DNA of 64,000 nt from NCBI GenBank assembly GCA_008501735.1, contig QQUF01000033.1, positions 1-64,000 of the forward strand, in the 5' to 3' direction. This document shows positions 16,432 to 24,002 of this stretch, one piece after another. Numbering within the stretch: position 1 is the first letter of the stretch; each line of letters begins with the position of its first letter. The position numbers were made by a program, and so were the translations under genes. Source of the stretch: Calditrichota bacterium (GTDB lineage Bacteria > CLD3). The notes beneath the pieces were generated by a model. The model saw nothing but the letters and a program-made list of their open reading frames with translations. It did no database searches and was not told the DNA's origin.

Positions 16432-19400
16432 ATGAAATACTTCAATTCGACACTTAAACTTTCTCTCTTAACCTTACTTTTGGCTTTTTCACCCAAACAG
16501 TCTCAAGCACAAACTGTAACCACAAATCTTGGACTTTATGGCTGCACAGGACAAAATGTAGTTGTTGACGAAAACGGAATCGTTTATTTAGGAGTTAATG
16601 GACCTCAACCTATTTACATTTCCTCAAACAACGGAACTTCTTGGTCTGGTGGACTTCCAACAGATTCTCTAGAAACTCAAGGTGGAAATAACACTGGCTT
16701 GGACGTTTTTGCAGACAGTGTTTACTTTTCAACTGACAATGGAGTTTTTAGAACTGATGACGCAGGTTCCACTTGGAGTCCGATTTTACTTCCTTCAAGT
16801 GGAAAGAGTAACTATCAACAAATTGCAATCAATTCGAATCACGATATATTTATTGGAAACAGGAGCGGAGAAATTTACTACTCTGATGATTTAGGAGTAA
16901 GTTTTACCACTCAATCTGTTACAGGAACTGTTGGAGATGCTGCACAAAATATTCGTTTTGACCCTAGCAACACAACAAATATTTTCTCAGTTTTTGAAGA
17001 CGCGAGCAACAACGGCTTTCTTTACAAATCTACTGACACAGGTTCTTCTTGGGCAAAATTAACTGTTACTGACACAAGTTCAGCTACTGAGATTACTAAC
17101 ATTCACAAATTCGGAGTTCACCCATCTTCTGCAGACACAATTTATGTAGGAACTTTAGACAACAAAGTTTACAAAACTACTGACGCTGGTGTGAATTGGA
17201 AAAACCTTCCTTCCTACCAAGTGAATTATGGTTTACCTAATTTTTTCTTTGAAGATGACACAGTTTATGTTGCAGGTTACAGAAGTTTAGACCACGGAGT
17301 TACTTTTCAAAAACTAAACGGAGACATCGATTCAAAAGGAATTGCTCTAGACCCGAATAATGACAGTTTCTACTACGCATTTGGTGCTTTAGGAATTAAT
17401 GTTAGTACTGATGGTGGTGCAAGTTACAATATTAGTAATACTGGAATTGAAGCTGTTCAGATTTCAAAAATGTCTCAACTTCCTGCACAAAAAGATACTG
17501 TTTGGGTTGCAACAGAAAGCGGTTTAGCTCGTGGAATTAATTTCACAACAACTCCAATATGGACTTTTCCAGTTGATGTAGGCTTTGACGTTAGCGGACA
17601 CAATGCAGTCGAAATAGATTCTTCAAACACAAGCAATGTTTATTCTGCAAACGTAAGAATTCACCAAACGACAAACTTTGGCACAAATTGGAACATTGTT
17701 TACGACGAAGGGCTTTCTTTGGTTGAGCAATACCAATTTTCAGAAATTCTTGCAATTCCTGATACAATTTCAACAATTACTTCACAAATCGTTGTAGCAA
17801 CGGCAAGAAAAACGGACTCTTCTGTAAATGGTTACATTATTCGAAGTGTTGACGGTGGAGCAAATTGGACAAAAGTTTTTACTGGAACTCCAGTTAATAC
17901 AGTCGTGAGAAACCCACACAATGGCAAACTTTACGCTGGAGTTGGTGATTCTGACCAAGACACAGTTCAAGGTGGAATTTATGTAAGTTCTGACGACGGT
18001 GCAACTTGGACACAAATGACAACTTCAAGTGGAGTTGATATTACAACTTACGTTGTTAATCATATTGAATTTCACCCAACTTTTTCTAATTTGATGTTTG
18101 TTTCTTGTGGAGCAAATAATTCTTCTGGTGCGATTTTACGTTCAATGAATTACGGAACAACTTTTACTGATTTATCTCCAACCCCTGCACCTCAATCTAA
18201 AGTTGTAAGTTCAGTGATTGATTTAGACAAACCTTATTTAATCTACTCTTGTTCTGGAAATCAAGTTTTCAAAAGAAATCACTTTCTTGGAGGTTGGTCA
18301 CTTTCTTACACTGGTTTACCGGGTGAGCAAATTAATTTCTTGTTTTACGATGGTCTTGTTATGGGAACTTCAACAGGCTTTTATGGAATCGAAATTCCTG
18401 ATACAACAGTGATTAGTTCAGTTGCAAGTTCAAGTGCAAATTCATCAGCTTACGATATTTCTGCAGGTGGAAGTACAAACATTGAAGACGGTTCAGGAAA
18501 CATCATAGCAACAGTTACAAACTCTGGTGCAAATGCGACTTCTGTCCAAATTGCTTTAAATATTGAAGACCCAATTGTTGATGGAGGATTACCGGACGAA
18601 GGTTGGAATTACGGTTTACGTTGGTGGAATATTAATGTTGTAAATCATACAAGTGGAATTAATGACCCAGTAATTGTTACCTTTTACATTGACGAAACTG
18701 AACTTAATGGTATTGACCCAAATGATTTAAGAGTTTACCACTACGATTCTGGAGATTCGGAATACGACTTACTTTCAGATTATATTGTTGACCTTTCAAA
18801 TTTGCCCAAAATTGCGATTACAGTAGTTGCTGATGAATTTTCACCTTTCATTCCAGGAGCAGGAAACACAGATGAACCTCTAAGCGTTGAGCTGAAATCA
18901 TTTTATGCGAAACAAATTGAACGGAAAGTAAAACTTTATTGGAGAACTGAAACAGAAACAAATAATGTTGGATTTAAAATTTATCGCTCAAATAACAATT
19001 CAGATTTTTCAATGATTGCTGATTACAGAAACTTTGAAGAGTTGACAGGGCAATTGAATTCAACTACAGAAAACTCTTATAGTTTTGTGGATTCAAAAGT
19101 AGAAATTGGAAATGAGTATTCTTACAAAATCTCTGATATTAACTTGGACGCCAAAGAAACTATTCATAGTCAAGTCATAAAGCTTTATTTAGATGAAGAC
19201 TTGGAAAATCCGATTGAAAACTTGCGTTATGAATTAAAACAGAATTTTCCAAACCCTTTTAATCCTTCAACAACAATTGGTTTTTCCATTAAAAACGAAG
19301 GTTTTACGAAACTGTCAATTTTTAACATTCTTGGACAAAGAGTTAAAAATATTTTGGCAACGAAACTAGAAAAAGGAAATTATGAAATTGGTTGGAATGG

Positions 19401-19500
19401 AACCGACGAAAGAGGAAATTTAGTTTCAAACGGAATTTATTACTACAAGTTAGAATCTGGAACTTACTACTCAATTCGAAAAATGATTTTACTAAAGTAA
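16432..19500 (+). CDS. Secreted BNR/sortilin-repeat protein with T9SS C-terminal sorting domain
   Basis: I chose the ATG at 16432 because it directly opens a signal peptide (MKYFNSTLKLSLLTLLLAF, then SQAQ); the frame upstream to 16378 overlaps promoter-like DNA. The mature protein (1,022 residues with signal) contains many BNR-type beta-propeller blades: YYSDDLGVSFT, KSTDTGSSWAKL, KTTDAGVNWKNL, RSVDGGANWTKV, SSDDGATWTQM. A domain ending in VELKSFYAKQIERKVKLYWRT follows, and then a type A sorting signal with NFPNPFNPSTTI, FNILGQRVK, NGIYYYK and a terminal MILLK. It is expected to cross the outer membrane by T9SS and be anchored or released. The ligand is unknown. Confidence 0.88.
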   Translation: MKYFNSTLKLSLLTLLLAFSPKQSQAQTVTTNLGLYGCTGQNVVVDENGIVYLGVNGPQPIYISSNNGTSWSGGLPTDSLETQGGNNTGLDVFADSVYFSTDNGVFRTDDAGSTWSPILLPSSGKSNYQQIAINSNHDIFIGNRSGEIYYSDDLGVSFTTQSVTGTVGDAAQNIRFDPSNTTNIFSVFEDASNNGFLYKSTDTGSSWAKLTVTDTSSATEITNIHKFGVHPSSADTIYVGTLDNKVYKTTDAGVNWKNLPSYQVNYGLPNFFFEDDTVYVAGYRSLDHGVTFQKLNGDIDSKGIALDPNNDSFYYAFGALGINVSTDGGASYNISNTGIEAVQISKMSQLPAQKDTVWVATESGLARGINFTTTPIWTFPVDVGFDVSGHNAVEIDSSNTSNVYSANVRIHQTTNFGTNWNIVYDEGLSLVEQYQFSEILAIPDTISTITSQIVVATARKTDSSVNGYIIRSVDGGANWTKVFTGTPVNTVVRNPHNGKLYAGVGDSDQDTVQGGIYVSSDDGATWTQMTTSSGVDITTYVVNHIEFHPTFSNLMFVSCGANNSSGAILRSMNYGTTFTDLSPTPAPQSKVVSSVIDLDKPYLIYSCSGNQVFKRNHFLGGWSLSYTGLPGEQINFLFYDGLVMGTSTGFYGIEIPDTTVISSVASSSANSSAYDISAGGSTNIEDGSGNIIATVTNSGANATSVQIALNIEDPIVDGGLPDEGWNYGLRWWNINVVNHTSGINDPVIVTFYIDETELNGIDPNDLRVYHYDSGDSEYDLLSDYIVDLSNLPKIAITVVADEFSPFIPGAGNTDEPLSVELKSFYAKQIERKVKLYWRTETETNNVGFKIYRSNNNSDFSMIADYRNFEELTGQLNSTTENSYSFVDSKVEIGNEYSYKISDINLDAKETIHSQVIKLYLDEDLENPIENLRYELKQNFPNPFNPSTTIGFSIKNEGFTKLSIFNILGQRVKNILATKLEKGNYEIGWNGTDERGNLVSNGIYYYKLESGTYYSIRKMILLK

Positions 19501-19510
19501 AGACAATATT

Positions 19511-19543
19511 AAAAAGGCTTAAGATTTTTTCTTGAGCCTTTTT
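19511..19543. terminator. Bidirectional terminator
   Basis: AAAAAGGCTTAAG (19511-19523) pairs with CTTGAGCCTTTTT (19531-19543) with one mismatch or wobble. A- and T-runs on both sides let it serve the BNR gene and the convergent small gene ending at 19546. Confidence 0.85.
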
Positions 19544-19545
19544 AA

Positions 19546-19773
19546 TTACGGCAAGCTATCAAAAATTATTGTCAAAGTTAAAAAAATTATTAAAAATGAA
19601 ATAATCCCGATTATTACCTTCTTCTTGTGCAAACTGCCTTTTCTTGGAGTATTTGATGAAGAGCCTCGATAGCCACAACTATGACATTTAAAAGTTTTTC
19701 TAAAATGATCTTTGTGAACACTAAGTTTCTCGCCACATTCAGGACAATTCGCACCTACTAAAGATTGAATCAT
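19546..19773 (-). CDS. Small zinc-ribbon membrane protein
   Basis: The 75-residue protein has two CxxC knuckles (CPECGEKLS and CHSCGYRG, 18 residues apart) forming an N-terminal zinc ribbon, a basic linker (TPRKGSLHKKK), and a C-terminal hydrophobic helix (VIIGIISFLIIFLTLTII). This is a tail-anchored topology with the ribbon probably in the cytoplasm. The family is not recognised. It is divergent from dnaX, with 145 bp between them, and shares a terminator with the BNR gene. Confidence 0.65.
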   Translation of the reverse strand: MIQSLVGANCPECGEKLSVHKDHFRKTFKCHSCGYRGSSSNTPRKGSLHKKKVIIGIISFLIIFLTLTIIFDSLP

Positions 19774-19918
19774 TTTCTCTCCCTGCTTAGAACTAAATTC
19801 CTCTAAAATAATATTTTAAACAAAATTATAAAAGTAATTATTTTTTTAAAATTTCTATTGCTCTTTAACCTTCAATTTATGAACTTTTGGGAATTCTAAT
19901 TTTCTCTTAAAGGAATAA

Positions 19919-21616
19919 ATGTCTTACCTCGCAACAGCTCGTAAATGGCGACCACAAATTTTTGAAGATTTAATTGCCCAAGAAAGCATAACGCAGACCT
20001 TAAAAAAAGCAATTGAATCAGAAAGGATTGCTCAGGCTTATCTTTTTTCTGGTCCAAGAGGAGTCGGAAAGACAACTGCTGCAAGAATTTTGGCAAAAGC
20101 TGTAAATTGCACAAAATTGCAAAATGGAAACCCTTGTGGTGAATGTGCAAATTGCAAAAATGCATTTACAGGTCGTGGTTTAGATATTTTTGAAATTGAT
20201 GGAGCTTCAAACAACAGTGTTGACGACGTTCGTGAGCTAAGAGAAAGCGTAAAGTTTCCACCGATAAATTCTCATTACAAAGTATTTATCATAGATGAGA
20301 TTCATATGCTTTCAAAATCGGCTTTTAATGCACTTTTGAAAACTTTAGAAGAACCTCCTCCTCATTTGGTTTTCATTTTTGCAACAACTGAACCTCATAA
20401 ATTGCTTCCGACAGTTCTTTCTCGTTGTCAAAGGTATGATTTTAAATCTATTCCAATTGACCGAATCGTAGAAAGACTAAAATTCATTGCCAAAGAAGAA
20501 AATTTCAAAATTGATGAAGGCTCATTAAACTTAATTGCAAAAACTGCAAATGGTGGAATGCGTGATGCAGAAACCATTTTTGACCAAGTTGTTGCTTACT
20601 GCGGAACTGAAATCCATCTTGAAAATGCACAAGTTGCAATCGGTGCTTTTAGCGAAGAGACATTTTTCGAATTAACAAATTCAATCAAAACGAAAGAGAT
20701 TGGAATTGTTTTCCAAATGGTTGAAAAAGTCGTCAAAGGTGGATTCGACTTAGTGGAATTTTCAAAGGGAGTTACTGAGCATTTCAGAAATCTTCTTGTT
20801 TGTAATTCTCTACAATCACCTGATTTGGTTCCTCTTTCTGAAATTTATCGCAAAAAATATTTTGAAGAATCGCAATACTTTTCAACAAAAGATTTAGTTA
20901 GGCTTTTCGACAAATCAACCGAAATGGAAAATGGAATTCGTCATTCAGAACAAAAAAGATTTTTCCTTGAAAATTCGTTAGTTCAAATGGTGAAAATGGA
21001 TAAATCAATTGAAATCGAAAAACTGATTCAGCGAATTCAAGAGCTAAAAAAAAAATTTGAAAACGCAAACTTAAGCGTTTCCCCACCAAAAATTAAAGTT
21101 TTACAACCCCAAGTTAATTATTCAAAAATTGCCTCAAAACCTCAAAGGCAAGAATCTGTTGCCAAATTTGAAGAACCTGAAAAAATTGTTCCCAAAGAAC
21201 TTCCAAAGCAAGTAGAACCTTCTCCAAAATTCCAAAACTCGTTTGAAGCACAAAAAATCTATTCAAATTTTATGGCTTCAATAAAAGAAGAAATGCCTGT
21301 TTACAATTCTGTTCTTAAAAATTGTAGTTTTGAGAACTTTGAAAATAACACACTTTTTATAAAAGTAATTTTGAACAATGAATTTGCAAAGGAAAGGTTA
21401 GATTCAAAAACTAAAGAATTAGAGAAATTTTTAATAAAAATCACTAACCAAGATTTGAGACTCAATTTTTTGCAAATCTGTGATTTTTCAAAGGAGCCAC
21501 AAAAAGAATTAGAGCACTCAGAAATTATTGAGAATGTCAAAAAATCTGACCCAATTGTTGGAGAAGTTCTTAATTTGTTTGGTGGCAAATTAACAAAAAT
21601 TGAAACAACAAAATAA
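19919..21616 (+). CDS. dnaX: DNA polymerase III subunit gamma/tau
   Basis: The clamp-loader AAA+ ATPase of 565 residues starts MSYLATARKWRPQIFEDLI. It has Walker A GPRGVGKTTAAR, a zinc module (NCTKLQNGNPCGECANC), Walker B and sensor text IIDEIHMLSKSAFNALLKTLEEPP, and SRCQRYDF. Domains I-III end near residue 375. A charged, Pro-rich linker follows and then a tau-like C-terminal domain (about 440-565). At codons 376-379 a run of ten A residues could give a shorter gamma form (separate entry). The start has no strong SD but is the first Met of the conserved N-terminus. ybaB lies 32 bp downstream, the common dnaX-ybaB arrangement. Confidence 0.95.
   Translation: MSYLATARKWRPQIFEDLIAQESITQTLKKAIESERIAQAYLFSGPRGVGKTTAARILAKAVNCTKLQNGNPCGECANCKNAFTGRGLDIFEIDGASNNSVDDVRELRESVKFPPINSHYKVFIIDEIHMLSKSAFNALLKTLEEPPPHLVFIFATTEPHKLLPTVLSRCQRYDFKSIPIDRIVERLKFIAKEENFKIDEGSLNLIAKTANGGMRDAETIFDQVVAYCGTEIHLENAQVAIGAFSEETFFELTNSIKTKEIGIVFQMVEKVVKGGFDLVEFSKGVTEHFRNLLVCNSLQSPDLVPLSEIYRKKYFEESQYFSTKDLVRLFDKSTEMENGIRHSEQKRFFLENSLVQMVKMDKSIEIEKLIQRIQELKKKFENANLSVSPPKIKVLQPQVNYSKIASKPQRQESVAKFEEPEKIVPKELPKQVEPSPKFQNSFEAQKIYSNFMASIKEEMPVYNSVLKNCSFENFENNTLFIKVILNNEFAKERLDSKTKELEKFLIKITNQDLRLNFLQICDFSKEPQKELEHSEIIENVKKSDPIVGEVLNLFGGKLTKIETTK
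21046..21055 (+). promoter_or_regulatory. A10 slippery run in dnaX, candidate gamma-producing site
   Basis: Ten consecutive A residues lie in codons CTA AAA AAA AAA TTT of dnaX, right after domain III. One extra A in the transcript, or a -1 slip, leads to ATT TGA: one codon and then stop. Losing one A also reaches a stop within eight codons. Both alternatives give a gamma-like protein of about 380-385 residues, as known for dnaX in Thermus (transcript slippage) and E. coli (frameshifting). Confidence 0.5.
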
Positions 21617-21648
21617 ATTGAAATTTTAAATTAAGAAAAGGTAAAAAA

Positions 21649-21996
21649 ATGGCTAAAGGTAATCAACCTGACTTCGGACAACTACTTAAACAAGCTCAAA
21701 AAATGCAGCAAGAAATGCAAAAAAATCAAGAAAAATTAGCAGACGTTATTGTTGAAGGAATCTCTGGAGGTGGAATGGTTAAAGTAAAAGTAAACGGTAA
21801 ACAAGAGGTTTTGGAAATCAAAATTGACCCAGAAGTTGTCGAAGCTGGCGATGTAGAGTTAGTTGAAGATTTAGTTTTAACAGCAGTGAATCAGGCAATG
21901 CAAAAAGCTAATGGTGAAGCAAATGATTCGATGTCAAAACTCGCTGGAAATTTTATGCCTGGTGGACTTCCTGGTGGAATGAAATTACCATTTTAA
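21649..21996 (+). CDS. ybaB: YbaB/EbfC family nucleoid-associated protein
   Basis: The 115-residue protein has the family layout: helix with LLKQAQKMQQEMQKNQEKLAD, a central sheet VEGISGGGMVKVKVNGKQEVLEIKIDPE, and a C-terminal helix with DLVLTAVNQAMQKANG, ending in a Gly/Met-rich tail. YbaB dimers bind DNA, and the gene is habitually found after dnaX, as here. It has an upstream AAGAAAAGG that may act as ribosome binding site. The AhpD-like selenoprotein gene begins 4 bp after its stop, so dnaX-ybaB-ahpD are probably cotranscribed. Confidence 0.95.
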   Translation: MAKGNQPDFGQLLKQAQKMQQEMQKNQEKLADVIVEGISGGGMVKVKVNGKQEVLEIKIDPEVVEAGDVELVEDLVLTAVNQAMQKANGEANDSMSKLAGNFMPGGLPGGMKLPF

Positions 21997-21999
21997 TTT

Positions 22000-22560
22000 A
22001 TGAGCTGGATAAAAGAAGCAAAATCTCCTAAAGAACATAAAGTTTTAGAAGAAACTTTTGGTGAAATTGACAACTTTGACAAAGTCGCTAACATAATTAG
22101 TGTAGAAACTTTAAACCCAAAAGCACTTTCTCATCACTTGAAATTTTATCGAGAAGTTATGTTTGGAAAAAGTGGTCTTTCGCGGTCTGAACGCGAAATG
22201 GCTGCAGTTGTGGTTTCTAAAGTGAATGGTTGTCATTACTGAATTATTCATCACGGTGAAGTTCTCGCCCAACTTGAAAAAAGTAGAGATTTGCTAGAAA
22301 CAATTGTAAAAGACGAAATTGTAAACTTGAATGACAGACAAAAAGCAATAATTTCTTACACAGAGAAATTAACAAAGACTCCAGCGGATATGCTCCAAGA
22401 AGACCTTCTTCCTTTAAAGTCAGTTGGATTAAATGACAAAGATATTTTGGATTTGGCGTTCGTAGTTTCGTATTTCAATTTTATTAATAGAATTGCCGAC
22501 GGACTTGGTGTTGAGCTAGAAGAATCTTATAAACAATTTGAAAGTTTTTATCAATGTTAG
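22000..22560 (+). CDS. AhpD-like peroxidase-related protein with in-frame UGA (candidate selenoprotein, CxxU)
   Basis: Two frames (22000-22242 and 22291-22560) are in the same phase and are separated only by TGA at 22240-22242. Read through, they form one 186-residue member of the uncharacterised peroxidase-related branch of the AhpD family: LNPKALSHHLKFYREVMFG, LSRSEREMAAVVVS, then VNGCHY-U-IIHHGEVL. The family motif is NGCHYCxxHHG, so the UGA falls exactly at the second Cys of the catalytic CxxC, the residue closest to the essential His. Homology continues undisturbed to VVSYFNFINRIADGLGVELE. A stem-loop suited to a bacterial SECIS follows (22255-22269). AhpD-like selenoproteins have been reported from metagenomes. 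A nonsense mutation or sequencing error is the alternative. Confidence 0.82.
22255..22269 (+). promoter_or_regulatory. Candidate bacterial SECIS stem-loop
   Basis: GGUGA (22255-22259) pairs with UCGCC (22265-22269), including one G-U, around the loop AGUUC, which has G at its second position. The loop starts 17 nt after the UGA, within the spacing seen for bacterial SECIS elements. The stem is short, so this supports but does not prove selenocysteine insertion. Confidence 0.5.
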
Positions 22561-22823
22561 GAATTTTCACAATCATTGGCGTTTCACTTCTAATTTTCTT
22601 TTTATTGGCTTCTTTTATGAAACCAATTCCAAAAGAATTTGACGGAGAAGTTGAAATAAATTTAGTCGAATGTGCAATCTGCCACGACGACTTTGACGAG
22701 AATATTGTTTTTACAAAAAGAATGGGACCTCTAAACAATAACTACCATTTTTGTGAAAGTTGTTCGGAGGAATTTTATCAAGAATACCAAGAGCAAAGAA
22801 TCGAAAGAGTCGCTCAATCATAA
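22554..22823 (+). CDS. Small membrane-anchored protein with two CxxC motifs
   Basis: The 89-residue protein has an N-terminal hydrophobic anchor (LGIFTIIGVSLLIFFLLASF) followed by a soluble part with CAICHDDFDEN and FCESCSEEFY. The two CxxC pairs could bind zinc or form disulfides. Its start overlaps the end of the AhpD-like selenoprotein gene by 7 bp, suggesting coupling and perhaps a redox relationship, which is inference. I do not recognise the family. Confidence 0.65.
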   Translation: MLGIFTIIGVSLLIFFLLASFMKPIPKEFDGEVEINLVECAICHDDFDENIVFTKRMGPLNNNYHFCESCSEEFYQEYQEQRIERVAQS

Positions 22824-22832
22824 ATTTTTTAT

Positions 22833-23483
22833 TTGTCTTTGAAAAAAATTAAAAAAATTTTGATGCTTCTGAACGGTGCAAAACCAAGTAGAAAGTTGTT
22901 TGAAAAATCAACCTACAATTCCCAACTATTAGTTGGAGTTGACGGTGGAACGAATTGGCTTGTTAGAAATAATTTCAAAGTCGATTTGATTCTTGGAGAT
23001 TTGGATTCGGTAACAAATGAAACTTTAAAGAAATCTAAAAACTTCCAAATTATCAAACTCAAAAACCAAAACTTAACTGATTTTGATAAAAGCGTAAGAT
23101 TTTTGATAAATAAATACGAAGTTGGGGAAATTGAGGTTTGGGGAGCAACAGGAAAAAGAATCGACCATTTTTTAGCAAACCTTTCAATTTTGAAAAAACT
23201 TACAAAGAAGGTTAAAATTACTTTTTGCGACGATTATTCAGAATCAATTTTAATTTTTGAAGATTCAATTTTAAAGGGTAAAATTGGTCAACAGATTTCA
23301 TTAATTCCAATTTGTAATGCAAAAGAAGTTACCCTCAAAGGCTTTAAGTTTGAAACGACAAAGATGGATTTAGTTTTTGGACAGAGAGTAAGCAGTTCAA
23401 ATCAATTTGCAAAAACAAAGGCAAAAGTCAGCCTCAAAAAAGGTTGTTTATTTGTTTCAAAAATTCGATTAGGTAAAGAATGA
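22833..23483 (+). CDS. Thiamine pyrophosphokinase
   Basis: The 216-residue enzyme transfers pyrophosphate from ATP to thiamine, giving the cofactor ThDP. Visible motifs are LLNGAKPS, VGVDGGTNWLV, DLILGDLDSV, LTDFDKSVRFL, WGATGKRIDHFLANLSIL and, near the C-terminus, RVSSSNQF. These are the substrate and metal sites of the TPK catalytic and B1-binding domains. The start is TTG (22833; a second TTG lies at 22839), 9 bp after the previous stop. The stop overlaps the next gene in ATGA. Confidence 0.88.
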   Translation: MSLKKIKKILMLLNGAKPSRKLFEKSTYNSQLLVGVDGGTNWLVRNNFKVDLILGDLDSVTNETLKKSKNFQIIKLKNQNLTDFDKSVRFLINKYEVGEIEVWGATGKRIDHFLANLSILKKLTKKVKITFCDDYSESILIFEDSILKGKIGQQISLIPICNAKEVTLKGFKFETTKMDLVFGQRVSSSNQFAKTKAKVSLKKGCLFVSKIRLGKE

Positions 23484-23989
23484 AAAAGTTTCAAGATGGA
23501 TTAGCTTTAATACTTTTTGGTCTTTCAACAGGCGGTTTTTTAATTTCATTCGGACTCTTCGTTTTGACTTACTTTAATTTGTACAACGAAGAATTCACAA
23601 TCACTTTGCACTCTGCTTTACTTATTTTTCTTCCAGCAATTATCCTTTCTTCAGTAAGATTAAAAAATAATTTCCCTGAAAATAAATCTAAAATTTTACT
23701 TTTTTCTTCGTTGCCAAAAATAATCTTGGTAATCGGAGTAATTTTGATTCTGAATATTTTGTGGCACTTTGAAATCATAAATTTCAAAACAATTGCAATC
23801 AATCATTTTCAGAAGTATTTTTTTCACGATATTTATACCAAAAAGACTTTCCCAGTTACTGAAGACACTTATAGAGCTTTTAAAATTCTGACTTTAAGAG
23901 GTTTTACAACAATTTGGATGTGCATTTATTTTTGGACTTCTTCAATTCTTGGAAACGTTTTCTTTGAGGACCAAGAAGACGAAAATTAG
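23480..23989 (+). CDS. Hypothetical four-helix membrane protein
   Basis: The 169-residue protein has four hydrophobic segments (around residues 8-33, 42-58, 72-95 and 140-160). A soluble loop between the third and fourth contains FHDIYTKKTFPVTEDTYRAF. There is no signal peptide and no motif I recognise. The start overlaps the thiamine pyrophosphokinase stop by 4 bp, so it is translated in the same unit; whether it has a link to thiamine is unknown. Confidence 0.6.
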   Translation: MKKFQDGLALILFGLSTGGFLISFGLFVLTYFNLYNEEFTITLHSALLIFLPAIILSSVRLKNNFPENKSKILLFSSLPKIILVIGVILILNILWHFEIINFKTIAINHFQKYFFHDIYTKKTFPVTEDTYRAFKILTLRGFTTIWMCIYFWTSSILGNVFFEDQEDEN

Positions 23990-24002
23990 ATTTTTAAATT
24001 TT

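Noticed and set aside
22291-22560. Separate 89-residue gene
   Set aside because: It is in phase with the upstream 22000-22242 frame across a single TGA and completes the AhpD fold, so both are one gene.
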